From Gordionus sp. m RMFG-2023 (lineage: Eukaryota > Nematomorpha > Gordioida > Chordodea > Parachordodidae): 64,000 nucleotides of DNA. Made by a program: the position numbers and the translations under genes. Location: the NCBI RefSeq assembly GCF_954871325.1, contig NC_088775.1:23289561-23353560 (forward strand), read 5' to 3'. The notes beneath the pieces are model-generated. The model was not told where the DNA came from and searched no databases. It saw nothing but the letters and a program-made list of their open reading frames with translations. Shown here one piece after another: positions 1 to 13,100 of this stretch. Every line of letters begins with the position of its first letter. Positions within the stretch are counted from its first letter, which is position 1.

Positions 1-1100
1 TTTTTTAAAGATTTCTCATTATTTAAAAAAAATCATTATTGAATTTCTGCAAAAAATTATTAAATTTCTGAAAAAGATTATGAAAAATTTTGATTAATTT
101 TTTATCTTGGTAAAAATTTTACTTTTTATGATGAAAGTTTTTTCCATTCTTATTTTAAAATAAATATATATATTTTTATAAAAAAATCATTTCTGTTGAA
201 ATTCAATGTTCAATATTTTTAGAGTTTTGTTTATTAAATAAAGGAAATTAAATTGCATCATTAATATTTGTTCTTTTTGTTAAAAACAATTATTGTTTTG
301 TCCTTTGCTTCAAAAAATTGAGATAAGTTATCCTCCTCCAATCCATCCTTTACTTACTAGACAAAAAAAGTGATATCTCGAAATTAACAGTTCTTGCATT
401 ATTATTTCTATGGTTTTCAATGCATTTTCCCAATAGCACTATAAGTTTATTTTTTATAGGTTCGTTCCATGGAAGTTTTATCCATGGCCATTGAAGTTTG
501 AATATTGGATGTATAATGCAGGATCTTCATATATATATGTTCAAATCTCAAAAAATTAAAATATAATATGTAATTAATTTGATAGTGATAGGTTTAATAC
601 CTTTTATTAATCCCATTTAATAGTTCTTCTATCAATGGTTGACCATATTTTAGACTCCTAATTTTTTTTAATTTTAATTATTGTTGGCGTCAAGTAGTAC
701 AAATGCATTATTTTTTCAAATTTAATGATTTTACTTAGTTCTTGAAGGTTTTGAAACTTATATAATTTTTGGGCACATTTTACATTTGGTAAGTATTGAA
801 TTAGTTCCTTCAATATAGGATGGTACTATAAAATATTTATCATATTTGGGCCATGGTGTTAATTCATCTGATTTTAAATTTTCAGAATCAGATGATGATA
901 TAATAATATCCATGCTTATGCTAATCTATTAAATTAAAATTTAAACAATAGTATCAAATTAATAAACTATAATAATGATGTGTCAAAAAAATTGAAATGT
1001 GAAGGAAAAACATTTGATTTTAAAACATAAGACTTTTTTCTTAAAAAATTGGGATTAATATTAAATTTTTCAAATAATTAAAAATAAAAAGTGTTTTTAA
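1..1100. other. gene-free AT-rich DNA
   Basis: I see no coding region, RNA gene or recognisable element end here. The stretch is strongly A+T rich with homopolymer runs and short inverted repeats only. Confidence 0.5.
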
Positions 1101-1114
1101 AATTGAACAAATGT

Positions 1115-1245
1115 TAAATTCGAGGCGTTCGTCATAAAAAAGGAACGCTTTCACGTTCAAAGTTCGTTAAAAATAAAAGGAACGCCGTTCACCATTTTTT
1201 TCAAAAAAATGAACTGAACACGTTCGTTTACAACCCTACTTTTTA
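1115..1245. repeat. hAT-like terminal remnant
   Basis: Several GTTC-GAACG words (GGCGTTCG, GGAACGCT, ACGTTCG) are packed into 130 bases and end in CGTTTACAACCCTAC. Read in reverse this is a hAT-type end (TAGGGTTGTAAACG). Short subterminal words repeated near one end are usual in this superfamily. No opposite end was found, so this is a solo or truncated end. The same style of end (AGTGTTGTAAACG) recurs at 41279. Confidence 0.4.
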
Positions 1246-1284
1246 GATATAAAAAAAATTTCCAAAATTTTTAGGAGACTAGAG

Positions 1285-1330
1285 CCTTTACACCCCCCCC
1301 CCTTCTTCCCCCTAGTGACGCTACTTTAGA
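1285..1330. repeat. C-run beside a TAGTGACGCTAC motif
   Basis: A run of about eleven C is followed by TTCTTCCCCC and then TAGTGACGCTAC. In reverse this reads GTAGCGTCACTAGGGGG, nearly the same as the left end of the element at 28503. It is probably one end of the same non-autonomous family. Confidence 0.4.
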
Positions 1331-1513
1331 ATATACTTCTGCATATATGCACCAGTCAACTTTATGTGATCACCTATCTAAATTTTAATTATATATTAAA
1401 AAATGATTGATAAATATTGATATTATCTCTAAAAAAAATATAAACACTAGTTTTCATCGAAATAATTTCATACTATGTTCGTGAGATCACTTAGAAGACT
1501 TTGTGTTTTGGAC

Positions 1514-1700
1514 TAGTGTTGTTATACGCTCATTCTGAGCCGATTTTTCAAACCTAACCCTCAAGATTTCGATAATATATGTCTAAACCTTTGTTCCTTC
1601 TATGAGCAAAATCTTCAGGCTTGCGTAATATTTTTCTGGATAAAATATTGAGTTAGACGTTTTTAAAAATCGGCTCAAAACGAGCCCTTTAACAATACTG
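1514..1700. mobile_element. hAT-type MITE, family A copy 1
   Basis: The element begins TAGTGTTGTTATACG and ends TTTAACAATACTG, with GAGCCGATTTTT inside the left end mirrored by AAAATCGGCTC inside the right end. It is flanked by a perfect 8-bp target duplication, TTTTGGAC, at 1506-1513 and 1701-1708. Ends of the TAGTGTTG type with an 8-bp duplication are typical of hAT elements. It encodes nothing. The 187 bp length and core (GTTCCTTCTATGAGCAAAAT) match the copies at 7954 and 19837. Confidence 0.85.
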
Positions 1701-1859
1701 TTTTGGACCTCAAAAATTCGCCATATTTGATAACTTAGAGGCATAAAATAATATTTTTTTCATATTTTTTTATCTGGACTATATAAAAACGTTTTTTATT
1801 TTTTAATATAAAAACTACTATGTTAAGAATGATATATAGGAGGTCTCGTATATAGGATC

Positions 1860-2350
1860 CGTTAACCAGTAATGGGTATATTATGTTGTTTTAACCCGAC
1901 TTTCTTCGATTTTTTTTAAAATTTGTATGATGGTAGTATATACACTAACTAGTAAAAATATAAAATTTTGATTCACAACTCAGCTTACTTCCTGAGATAT
2001 GGCCATCTTTAGAAACACGCCAAAATACACTATATTTAATTTTAATCTAAAAAATTAGGCCAAAAACATAATTTAAATTTTATTTAAAGCTCTAGCTTTA
2101 ATATGATATAAAATTTATTTTATTGAAAATACCAAAAACCATAAATAGGAAACCAGATATAGCTATAAAAAAACTGCTTTTTTTCTCTCAATTTTTTTTT
2201 ACAGATAGACATTATACTCCCTAATATTTGTACAAAATCTTAGAGTGGGACGATTACTGGACCAAAAGTTATTGCACCATTCATATTGGTCATTTGGCCA
2301 AAATCGTATATAAATATCATTTATAATTAAAATATGTAGTAATTTTTGTA
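1860..2350. repeat. diverged interspersed repeat, first copy
   Basis: Part of this stretch (near 2050-2130, including TTTAATATGATATAAAATTT) recurs in the same orientation near 6740-6830. The two are clearly alike but diverged. Neither has ends or coding sequence that I can recognise, so the class is unknown. Confidence 0.3.
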
Positions 2351-2359
2351 AATTTCTAA

Positions 2360-4143
2360 ATAAAAAGAAAATTTAAAATTTAGAAATTTAGAAATTTAGA
2401 AATAAATAGATGAGTAGGCATTGAAGATCTCTGGATTAGGCTTTGTTGAGAGTGTTGAGAGTTCCTTGGCTATAGTTTTTTTTATATTTATTTTAAAGTA
2501 AAGTTTTTTTTTATAATTTAAATTAATATATTAATTATTTTGTATAAAAATCAGACGATATTAGTGAATTGATGTTTAATTATATTTGATGCAATGAGAA
2601 AATTATAATTTTTCGTAGAAAAATCATACGATATAAATTAATGATGATGTTTAAATATGATAATGTAAGGAGAAAATTGTATTTTTGTAAAAAGCCAGAA
2701 ATGGAAATTAATTTTTATTTATGAACACAATGTTTGAAGTATTATAGAATGCAATAAGAAATTATATATATACTGACGAAATGTATTTTTGACATATATT
2801 TATTATATACATTTTAAATTTTAATAAAGCAATTCATTCGATATAGTTAATTATTTGTGTAACTAAATTAATTTCTTAACTTAATTAATTTCTAAATATA
2901 ATTAGTTTCTCAATTTGATACTACGAATTTCAAGTGACCTAATATTTTGTAAATTCGGACCTGGTCGGCCATAAATTTTGAAATAAAATTAATATAATAT
3001 AAAATTTGCAGGAAACAAGGCTAATATTTTTTATTTGTTTGTAGTATGAACATAAACTCGATTCTGTTTAGTGTAATGCAAAACTCTATTAGTAATTTCT
3101 ATATCTAAGTAAATTCGGAGCGGGGACATATAATTTTTATTTCGGGTCAGGCTTTTTGGGACAAATAATTTTTTTTTTATCTATATAAAAATATCCGGCT
3201 GGGCTTAAAAAATTGGCTTCGATGCAAATCCCTAGTGGACATTGTGTCGTATTTAACATGTATTCTTAGCTAATTTTAGAAAAAGAATTGTAAAAATATT
3301 TATAAATTTATTTAGCTAATTATTATGATACATAAAAATCAATGGGAAATTATTTATTAAATAATATTATACATTTAATATTTTAATGAATTTGAACAAA
3401 ATTTGACTTTCATCTTTTCTTTCATCAAAATATCCCGGGAATTCGTTTGTCTATTAAAAATCTATTTTCTGAATTGTATGCTTATATATTCAACGTTACT
3501 GATGAATATATAAAGTGATATTAATTCTCCCATAATTGCATAAATCTATAGGTTTTAGTATATGTTTATCATAAGGACGTTACAGGCTTGTAGCAGCTAA
3601 CTTCTCAGTAATTCTCTCAAATATCGCAAGAAGTTTTGCCATGTGCAGTTGTATAAAATACAATTCTGATTTGATCCCACTTGTAGATGTTATAAAGTTT
3701 TTTTTTTATACTGTGTAACATCTCCATCACATAAGTACTAAATTATTGAAATTTTTCAGGCAAAGACTACAAATTTTTTGATGAATTAATATGCAAGAAT
3801 TTAGTATCATCCACTTAATAACCCATCTAAGATCATAGTTAATTGTGATTTTAACCGAAAGGGGTTGTAGCACATTACTGGAATTGAAATAACATTTTTC
3901 TCTTTAGAAACATTTTAATTAATTTGGTGAGAAATAAAAGATGTTTATTAATTATATAAAAATGTGACATTTGGTGAAATTTATAAATAAAGGCTAATTA
4001 ATAATTTTCGTAGAAAAAATATGATGTAAAATTTTCAAATAAAAATGATGACTTTTTCTCTTGGAATAATTTTCAAAATTACTTTTATGTCTTATTATTT
4101 TGTTTTATTATTTTAAGAAGATTAAACTTTGAGAGATTTATTT
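2360..4143. other. gene-free DNA with possible hAT end near 3235
   Basis: No gene is visible. Near 2940-3235 there are GC-bearing words (TTCGGACCTGGTCGG, ATCCGGCTGGGCTT) ending in TTCGATGCAAATCCCTAG. The reverse, CTAGGGATTTGCATCGAA, resembles the hAT end at 9804 (CAGGGATGCGAACTC). No target duplication was found, so this is only a possible decayed hAT end. Confidence 0.3.
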
Positions 4144-4442
4144 GTTATAATCAGAGTTGTTAATCGCTACTTTTAAAAGTAGCGCGTTACCGCTATCGCT
4201 ATTTGTCGAAAATATTAGCGCGCTACCGCTATCGCTATTTGTCAAAAAAAGTAGCGCGCCATTAGCTACTACTTTTTAAGCTACTTTTTATAAAAAAAAT
4301 TTTGGAAACAAATTTGTTTTATTTTTTGCTTATAATGTTATTGTAAAATAAATATATAAAAATCAACATTTATAAATATTAAAATAAAGTTAGTTTTGAT
4401 TATAAAAATATTTATATAATAAAAATGGTAATTTGTTGCATT

Positions 4443-4652
4443 TTATAAGTTTTTACCTTGTGTTATGTGTCCAACTATTTGCTGTATCTCTGATAACTCT
4501 ACTATTAGAGCATCTTTCATCACTTTAAAGTTATCTGCTATTTTATTCATTAGTGTTTGGCGACATAAAATTGTTGTACCAGGGGATGGAGTTTTAATCA
4601 TCATTGTAAATGATGGGATTATCAACCAAGGACATTGGCTGAACTGAATCAA
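4443..4652 (-). pseudogene. hAT transposase internal fragment
   Basis: About 69 codons include PSFTMMIKTPSPGTTILCRQ and then MNKIADNFKVMKDAL, which resemble the region after the BED finger in hAT transposases. A matching word (GTTILCRQALM) is encoded by the second copy at about 46605-46640. The fragment ends well before the catalytic region. Confidence 0.5.
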
Positions 4653-4843
4653 TTATAAAATCAACAATAACATTATCAGCCAATTTCCGACATATATTGG
4701 CATTTGTATTATTAATTAATTTGGTTTAAAATGAATTAGTCTTTTTGGATGTAGAGTCGATTTAGATGTTTCTCCCTTTCCTTAAAACTATTGGCATGAA
4801 CAGTCTTATAAAATAAATACTATTAGAATGTAAAAATGACAAT

Positions 4844-5086
4844 TTACCTTTTGGTGTTTCTTGAGGTTATAACTGTGATTTGAGGAAATATTTTTTTACA
4901 TTTTAAACAAATAAATTTAAAGCCAGTTTTGGTTTTTATATTTATTTTAAAAATTTTTTCAAATCTAGGGAATGGGAAATTTGTGTTATAGCTATTACGA
5001 ACATTTTCTTCCCTGGTATCTTCCATTTCATTAATATCATTGTCTGAATCACTTTCAACAATTTGAATATCCATAGGTGATGACAT
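4844..5086 (-). pseudogene. hAT transposase N-terminal fragment (BED-like finger)
   Basis: An open stretch of about 80 codons starts with an acidic Asp/Glu/Ser-rich leader, followed by FPFPRFEKIFK and a Cys-X2-Cys pair (CLKCKKIF) as in the first half of BED fingers of hAT transposases. The His half is not readable. The homologous segment at 46148-46385 has a nearly identical leader. It is a piece of the deleted transposon, not a host gene. Confidence 0.6.
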
Positions 5087-5427
5087 TTTAAATTATTAAC
5101 ACGTGATTTAGGTTCATAATACAAATGAAAATATAAATTACAAATTGAAATTATATTTCAATTTCAAAATTAAATAATAAATCAGAAAAATTATAATTAA
5201 TTATGATATTATATTTAAATTTTCATGTTTATACTTATACCTTCATTATATTTTTTAAAAGTAGCTAAGTAGCGCAAAAAAAGTAGCGCGCTAAAAAATT
5301 AAATAATTACAATAAAAGTAGCCGCTATTAGCTATAGCTACCAAAAAGATAGCGCGCTAAGTAACGCGCTACAAGTAGCTCGCTACTTTAACAACTCTGG
5401 TTATAATAAACCGAAATTTTCTAATTA

Positions 5428-6362
5428 GGGGAGACTGGGTTTAGGTAAACCCCGGGGCTTGGAAAGCCACTTAATCTCATTTTAAAATTAAATACACCAG
5501 AAGGTTAAAATTTTTTCTTAATATAGTTTTTATAAGTTTACATCTATAGACAAAAAATCTTTTGAAATATTTAATTATTAAAAATTATATTTAAGAAATA
5601 AAATTTTGATAAAATTTTTAAAAGATTTTTACATGAAAGAATTTTAATTTTTATTAAAATATATAATCATTTATATTTAATAAATTTTATAGCAAAGTTT
5701 AAACACTCTTCTATAATTTGGTAAAGTTTTATGAGAATATTTATTATACCTAGATATTATTTCAATCATAATTTGTCAATTTAGAGCTAGCGGGTCGGGG
5801 TTTGCTAAACCATACACGTCAATTATGGCAGTTAATAATGAAAAAAATTCCTAAACCTTGAAAAGGCAATTTCATGACTTTTTTATGAGTGGTATTTAGG
5901 ATGTATGCTAAGAAATCATAATCTCTCCTTAAGATCTTTATTTTTTTATATCTAAAATGTTTATTAAATTAACCAAGATTAAGTTTCAATTTTTATATAT
6001 AATTAGCTTCAATTTATAAGTATTATGATATTTTGAACTAAAACAATAAAATTATTCTATACATATCATTATTGATAAATAAAAATGCATTTAAATTTAT
6101 TATGGCCTAAAAAACCAATGGTTTAGGGATCCCCTTGAAGTGGTTTGCCTCACCCCGCTATTGGGGCTTGTTGGACAAAATTTTGACTTTTACAAAAAAT
6201 TATATTAAAAAAAATTGATTTTATTCTTAAATTTTTTTATAAGGCACCTTTATAGAGTATTGTTTTAGGTATCTAATCATATATTATTTTTTATATTTTC
6301 TAAAATTACCAGGTGATATAGCCAATTTTGTAAAAATTGGTTCGACTAACCCCAGTCTCCCC
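5428..6362. mobile_element. TA-flanked non-autonomous DNA element with GGGGAGACTGGG ends
   Basis: The left end GGGGAGACTGGGTTTAG is mirrored by CTAACCCCAGTCTCCCC on the right, and each end is bordered by TA, consistent with a TA target duplication. Inside, GGTTTGCTAAACC and GTGGTTTGCCTCACCCCG echo the terminal sequence. There is no open frame of note. It lies 28 bp from the end of the hAT at 4152-5399. The superfamily is not certain. Confidence 0.65.
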
Positions 6363-6369
6363 TAATATT

Positions 6370-7953
6370 TAAAACGAAAATATATTTCTGACAATCATAA
6401 ATATTTAATTATCCAGTAAAATAATAAATTGCATCGTTCGCCAAGTCAAAAATTTCAAATTTAAAAGAATTTTTTTTGCTAGGCGAAGGTTCATCCTTGG
6501 GTGGGATGAAAAAATTATTGGGCGTTGACTTACTCCTTATTATCATAGTTGTTACTTTATTAGTCTTTACAAAATTATCATTTATTTCTTACATTGATTC
6601 CAAATTAAGGCATTTTTGCGTTTTGATAATAATATAGTACAATTTGTTAAACGTTTTTTTACATTTTTTAATATTAAAAAAATGCAAAATAGTCGTGGTT
6701 ATTTATGCAAAAATATAAAATTAAAACTTAATTTTGAATATCTCAAAAAATAATTAAGCTTAAAACATAATTTTAATTTTGCTCTAGAATATATCTCTAA
6801 TATGATATAAAATTTAACTACCAACATAAATATTTATTTTAAAAAAAATCGAAGGGGTTCAGGTTGAGAATTGAGTTGATTTAATATGGAATACAATACA
6901 TACTATTGTCGTAGATTTACATTATATTTAATTTTATCTAATATCATATGACAATTGCCGAAGATTAATATTTGTCAATCGAAGACCGATTCTAAAGACG
7001 GAAGTAATAAAAAAAGAAGCTACTTGATTGTAAATAAGAAAATGCCATGACATCACCAGAATCTAAAATGTAGAAGAACTAAAATATAATTATTTTTTTA
7101 CTTGTTAGTCACCTTTTTATTATTTATTTTCTTTTTTAAAAAAAATTGGAATTCATTATTATCACCATTCTATTATTCGATTTGAGAATACCAAATCATT
7201 ACCAACACCTTAGGCATGTTCGGAAATGAGGTTCTTAGTTTTTATTAAAACCATGAAAGTTCAGGTAACCACGGCGAAGGATTCTATCTTAGTCAGCAAA
7301 TTATTCTTGAAATCTGCCGGTCCGCTATCCTAAGCATTCACTCCTCTCTAAGGTGATAGGCACCATTTTATTTTTTTTAGTTCTTTTTAATGTTCTCAAT
7401 AAAAAAAATTTATATATTTTTTCATATAATTTTAATATAGGCTTATTTTTAAAAAAAAATATATCTAATTTTCTAAATTGCCGTTTTTTAAATAATATTA
7501 TGCACAAATTAAAAGAAAAAAATTAGTAATAACTCGATAACATCTTTTATTAATTATATATGTTGGCATCAATGTGTTATTTTCCTGCAGTATATTATTT
7601 TATCAATAAATCATTTTTTGAGCGTCTTTATAAAAATTTCAAGATCAAATTTTACAGAAAATATATACCTTCATATTTGGATTACCTACCTTTGAATTTC
7701 AGACAATTTTGAAATATATGACTTAAAGCTTAACAGCAAAATTGCCTACAATTCATATGATATATATTCTAGACATGCCGGACCATATTTCTGATAAAAT
7801 CATAATTTTAAAATTGAAAAAATCCCCTCAAAAAATTATTTAAAGTAAAATAACATATTGCTGAAAAAAACACATTGACGCTAACATTATATAAATATTT
7901 TTTGACATATTTTAATTTTAAATTTAGAAATAAAAAGTAATCTTTCCTTTTTC
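6370..7953. other. gene-free DNA
   Basis: No gene is recognised. Positions 6690-6950 contain the second diverged copy of the repeat seen at 1860-2350. Positions 7185-7370 are less A+T rich than their surroundings but show no long frame or known motif on either strand. Confidence 0.4.
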
Positions 7954-8153
7954 TAGTGTTTTTTTCAGAACGGGTAACTCAACATTTTAGCCAGAAAAAT
8001 ATTGCTCAAACCTTGAGATTTTGACAATATATGTCTAAACCTTTGTTCCTTCTATGAGCAAAATCTTCAGACTTGCGTAATATTTTTCTGGATAAAATAT
8101 TGAGTTAGCCGTTTTTAAAAATCGGCTCAAAACGAGCCGTTTAACAAACACTA
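7954..8153. mobile_element. hAT-type MITE, family A copy 2
   Basis: Begins TAGTGTTTTTTTCAG and ends CGTTTAACAAACACTA. The perfect 8-bp duplication CCTTTTTC lies at 7946-7953 and 8154-8161. The core is almost identical to that of copy 1, including AAACCTTTGTTCCTTCTATG. At 200 bp it is the best preserved copy and defines the family ends as TAGTGTT...AACACTA. Confidence 0.9.
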
Positions 8154-8612
8154 CCTTTTTCGACATTTATTAGTTAAAAATTAATTTCACTTGTTTCATA
8201 TTATTAATACTGAAATGATCTCTTTTTTATTCATTTGCAAATATAAATAAATGATTATCATATATTCACTACACTTATTTTAAAACAAATTAATAAGTGA
8301 AACGAAATTAGGATAATTATTTACAAATTTAAAATTTAACAAAATTTAATCCGTTAGTTGGTGTTTTATATTTAATATTGATTTTCTAATATTTGAGGAA
8401 AAATAAAAGGAGAATGTAAATTAGTGCTTCTTAAAAATAGCAACAATTTCGTTTAGCAAATGAAATTTTGTTAAAATAAACATAATTCAATTTTCACCAA
8501 CTGAGATTTGACAAAAAATCCACAAACATTTTCTTATAAAATTTTTATTTAATATTTAAAATCATTATTTTATCTCTCAAAACATTTTGCAAATTTGAAA
8601 AAATATACTCAT

Positions 8613-8995
8613 GACAAAGGCGTAGCCGGGGGGGGGGGGGGGTGTCTTTCGTAAATTTAAATATTATCGTAAATATCATTTTATGCTAGTAAAAATTTCC
8701 CCTACACACAACCTGCACCCCCTCTCCTACATAAATGTATACAATATATTACAATAAAGACGAATTTGAAAGAAAAATAGTAAAGGTTATCTAAAATAAC
8801 AGTTATAATATTTAAAAAAATTTAAAAAGCATTTTTATAATAAAAAAGGTGAAACCCAAAATTATTTTTATAAAAATCTAATATGGCCAAAGGCATACAA
8901 TATGTGGACTTAAAGAACTCCAATAAAATTTACAGGGAAAACCCCCGCATAATAGTGCCCTCCTCTCCTTATAACAAAATCCTGGTTACGCTATG
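8613..8995. mobile_element. non-autonomous element with G-run and GCGTAGCC end
   Basis: The left side reads AAAGGCGTAGCC followed by a run of about fourteen G. The right side reads AAAATCCTGGTTACGCTATG, whose reverse (CATAGCGTAACCAGGATTTT) is a variant of the left end. Ends of the type GGCGTAGCCAGGATTTT are familiar in hAT-like animal elements. No exact target duplication could be fixed. No coding content. Confidence 0.5.
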
Positions 8996-9071
8996 AAGTT
9001 TAAAATGAAGCTTTATACATTTGAAGTATATAGTAATATTATATATTTATCTTTGTGTATATTGTTTTTCG

Positions 9072-9804
9072 CAGGGGTTCGAACCAAACCCGAACCCGGA
9101 AAAGAAAACCCAGGTTTTTGGGGGAAAAATTTGAACCCGAACCGAACCTGAGAATTTTATTTGAGCTCGGGTTCAGTGCATTGTTTAAATTAATATAAGA
9201 TATTTGTATGGTTCTAAATACAAATATTAATAATTTACTTGACATTTTAGAATATTTTTAGATTTTCATTTAAGTGAAGTGTTAATAAATTTTAAACAAC
9301 TAAATTCATTTACGCCATTTTAAAATTTTTTTAAATTTATTCTCAAAGATTCCTATTGGATTGTTAATAAATTTTAAACAATTAAATTCATTTACGCCAT
9401 TTATTTTTTATTTTTAACTTAATCTCAAAGATTATTAATTAGAGGAAAATGAAAGTGAACAAGTCAAAGTAAAAATTATTATATTGGATATTGTTAATTT
9501 AAAAAATTACGTCTAAATAAATTTTTTAAAATATATACAGACTATGCTTTGTATTCTTAACTATATTTTGCCTATAAATAAAATAAAAAATTTATTTTTT
9601 ATACTAAATTTATGTCTAGTATTTTAATTATGATTTAAATATAGGATATTTTTTTTATCAATTCAAAAATTCTTAAACCCGAGCTGAATCCGGAACCAAA
9701 CCCGGGTTCAAAAATATTTCCCTAAACCGAACCCGAACCAAACCAACCTATTTTTTTAACCTTAAACCGAACCCGGGAAAAATTTTGCCGAGTTCGCATC
9801 CCTG
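9072..9804. mobile_element. hAT non-autonomous element with GAACCCG subterminal repeats
   Basis: Ends CAGGGGTTCGAACC and, in reverse from the right, CAGGGATGCGAACTC. The flanks GTTTTTCG (9064-9071) and GTGTTACG (9805-9812) agree at six of eight positions, a decayed 8-bp duplication. Both subterminal zones are crowded with AACCCGAACC words. No transposase remains. The ends resemble those of the coding hAT at 21089-23115, possibly its non-autonomous relative. Confidence 0.7.
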
Positions 9805-9947
9805 GTGTTACGGCTATATGTTAACATAAGGGGAAATTTTTATATTAACTTTCTTTTGGTTAATAATAATATATATATACTAAATTGATTTAATATAATT
9901 TATTTTCTTGTTAAAATAATATTCAAATGTTTTTCTTTTTTATATAC

Positions 9948-10123
9948 TGTAAGTAATGTATTTTTAGTAGTAATAGAAATCTTTCATTTTTTTATTTAGT
10001 ATCCAAATTAATCATCATAATTTATTATTCAAATTCAAATTCATATCAAATAATAAAATAATAAAATAATAAAAATAAACATTTTACAAAAAAATAACAA
10101 AAACAACAATTTAATACATATCA
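9948..10123 (-). repeat. LTR (3' side of the minus-strand element)
   Basis: A 176-bp LTR, TG...CA bounded on the plus strand (TGTAAGTAATGTATT to ACATATCA). It matches 13906-14062 apart from several substitutions and small length changes. Confidence 0.8.
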
Positions 10124-13100
10124 TTTATACCCAATCTATCTGGCTTCGATCGTATCCTTTTGTGATATCGATCTTGACTTGTATCTCTTCCTCAATCTCT
10201 TTAGTTTCATCGTTATTTTTTATTGCATCCTCTTTGTTTACTATCTCTTCGGTTTTCTCTACTTCAGTTCTCTCTTCTAAATCGTATTCTTCAATCAATA
10301 TATTTTCGGTTCTTTTCCTTAATTGGTCAATATGACGTATAATCGTATTACCCGCTATACTTACTTCATAACGTTGTGATCCGAGTATGCCTTTAATAAT
10401 TGCTTCTTCCCATTTTATTTCTTTATTATTGTAAAGGCGCGACCAAACTTTTTCATTTATATGGAATTTTTGATTGTGGTATTCTAACTTCTCCTTTTTG
10501 TTCCCCCGTTCGAATATTTGATCTAACAATCCTCTGGGTTTAAATTTTAGTAGTATTTCACCAGGACTTTGTTCAGTTTCTGTCCCTGGTTTATTTCTGT
10601 AATTGTAGAGAGAAATAGCTAGACTGGTTTCTAAATCCCTCTCGTTTCTTTTATTCATACCCTGTTTAAAAGTTCGAACTAAACGTTCAGCCATGCCGTT
10701 TGTCTGAGAATAGTAAGGACTTCCGTGCACTAATTGAATCCCGTTTTTTCACAAAAATCATTGAAATCTTTGCTGCTGAATTGGGGTCCGTTATCAGAAA
10801 CGATTATCTTGGGAAATTCGAATCTTGCAAAAATATTTCTTAATATTTTTATCTTGCTTTCGGTTGTAGTGCTAGTCATGGGAACTATTTCTGGCCAGCG
10901 ACTGCTAGCATCTATCACTACCAACCATAATGATTTTGAAATGGTTCAGCATAATCAATATGTACTCGGTGCCATGTTTTGGTGGTTTTGGCCAATTTTA
11001 AATTGCTGTCTTTTGAGGCATATCGTGTTGTTCCTGACATTCTCTACATTTTTCTACCCATGTTTCTATATCTTGGTTTAAATTAGGCCACCACGCGTAT
11101 TACCATGCTCCCATCTTCATTTTTACCATTCCGATATGTCCTTGATGTATCATGTCCAACACATTGTTTCAGTATTGTTGTGGTATTATCATTTTAGTTC
11201 TCCATAATAAACAACCTGTTCCCTCCTTAGGCTATGATCCTTTAAACATGCATCATAGCTTATTGGCCATCAATCTATTGTATATCTGTATACTTTAGAA
11301 AGTATATCATCTCGCATTGTTTCTCTTTCAATTTCACTTGCATTTAAAGGTGTTTCTCCCACCTGTATTTGATATAGCGTTTCTTCTTTTGAAATTGGAG
11401 TTCCCTTTATAGGTAATCTAGATAGCATGTCAGCATTTGCTATTTGTTTACTACTTTTGACTTCTATTTCATATTGGTAACCTTCTAATAATAAAGCCCA
11501 TCTTTGTATTCTGGCAGTAGATGTTATTGGTATATCTTTTCTTGGATGAAATAAACTCATTGATGGCTTGTGGTCTGTTTGTAATGTGAACTTTTTTCCA
11601 TATATAAATTCTTTGAATTTTGTAAAACCAATTATGATGGCAAGAGCTTCTCTTTCTATTTGGCTATAATTTTTTCAGCTGCATTTAGCGTTCTTAAGGC
11701 GAATGAAATCGGTCTCTCCTTACCCCCTTCTATATGTGATATTACTGCCCCAATTCTTATGGCTGATGCATCTGTTGCTAATATAATGGGTAATTTTGGA
11801 TCATAATGTTGTAATATTGGAGTACTACTTATTTCTTGCTTTATTTTTTTACACGCGTCTTTGCATTCATTAGTCCATCTCCAAACAACTGCTTTTTCTA
11901 ATAATTTGTATAATTGTTTGGCTTTGCCTGCTAAATTTGAAATAAATTATGTTACTGACCCTCGAAATGATTGTAATTGTTTCAAATTTGTTGGTTCTGG
12001 TGATTTTTTTTACTGCCTCAGTATTTCATCGGTAGTTGTTATTCCGTTTTTTGAAATTTAGTGTCCTAAGTATTCGACATTTTGTTTGAAAAATTTACAT
12101 TTTTCTATTTTTAGCTTGATTCCATTTTCGTCTAGACATTTTCGTACCTTTTTTAAATTTGTTTCGTGTTTCTCTCTATTTTTTCCGGTTACTATAATAT
12201 CATCTAAATAACAAGCTACTCCTTCAAAACCTTTTAATAAATTCTCGATGGCTCGTTGAAATATTGCTGGAGAAGACGATATACCAAAAGGTACTTATAT
12301 ATTTAAATAATCTTCTGTGCGTATTGATTACAAGATATTTTTGAGACTCTTCCCCATTTTAATTTGAAAATTGGCATCTGAGAGATCCAATATTGAAAAT
12401 TCCTCTCCTTTTCCCAAATTGGCTAATAAATCTTGGATTCTTGGTATTGGATATGATCAATTAATATTTTGATTTATAGTTCTTTTAAAATCCCCGTAAA
12501 TTCTTAATGTTTTCTCTTTCTTTCGAACAATTACTATGGGTGATGCATAAAGTAAATGATTAATTTTCTCTATTACTCCTATTTTTTGCAATCTATCTAA
12601 ATCTTCTTCAACTTTATCTTTTAACGCGTATGGTACGGGACGTGATTTACAGAAAATTGGTTTCTCATTTTTCATATATATTTGTGCCTTAAAATCTTTC
12701 AAGTAGCCTAATTCTTTGGTAAATAAATGAGGAAATTCATTTTGTATATTAATATTATTTATTTGTTTGGTCCTTTCAGGTAATTCAGTCCTTTCAGGTA
12801 ATTCAGTCCTTTCAGGTAATTCAGTCATTTTGGGAAATTTAGTTATCCAATTTCTTCCAATAAGATTTTTGGTATATCCATTTGTAATTATGAGAGGTAG
12901 TTCTAATGTTCGCCCTTTATATTGTACTTTTACTACAGTCTGATCTAATAGTTGTATATTGATTCCTGTATAGCTTTTAAGTTTTAGCAAGCAATTTGTT
13001 AATTCAGGACGATTAAGTTTATTTTCCCAATCTATTTCATTAATTATGCTTACACCAGCTCCAGTATCTAATTCCATTTTGATATCGCTGTTGTTTATTT

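Larger units (their letters stand above)
4152..5399 (-). mobile_element. internally deleted hAT, family B copy 1
   Basis: The left end CAGAGTTGTTAATCGC and right end TTTAACAACTCTG are inverted repeats. A perfect 8-bp duplication GTTATAAT lies at 4144-4151 and 5400-5407. GTAGCGCGCTA-type words fill both subterminal regions. On the minus strand 5086-4844 encodes a BED-like N-terminal zinc finger segment (CLKCKKIF) after an acidic leader, and 4652-4443 encodes a further transposase piece (GTTILCRQTLM). The catalytic and dimerisation parts are absent, so this 1248-bp copy is non-autonomous. The copy at 45845 shares both peptides. Confidence 0.85.
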
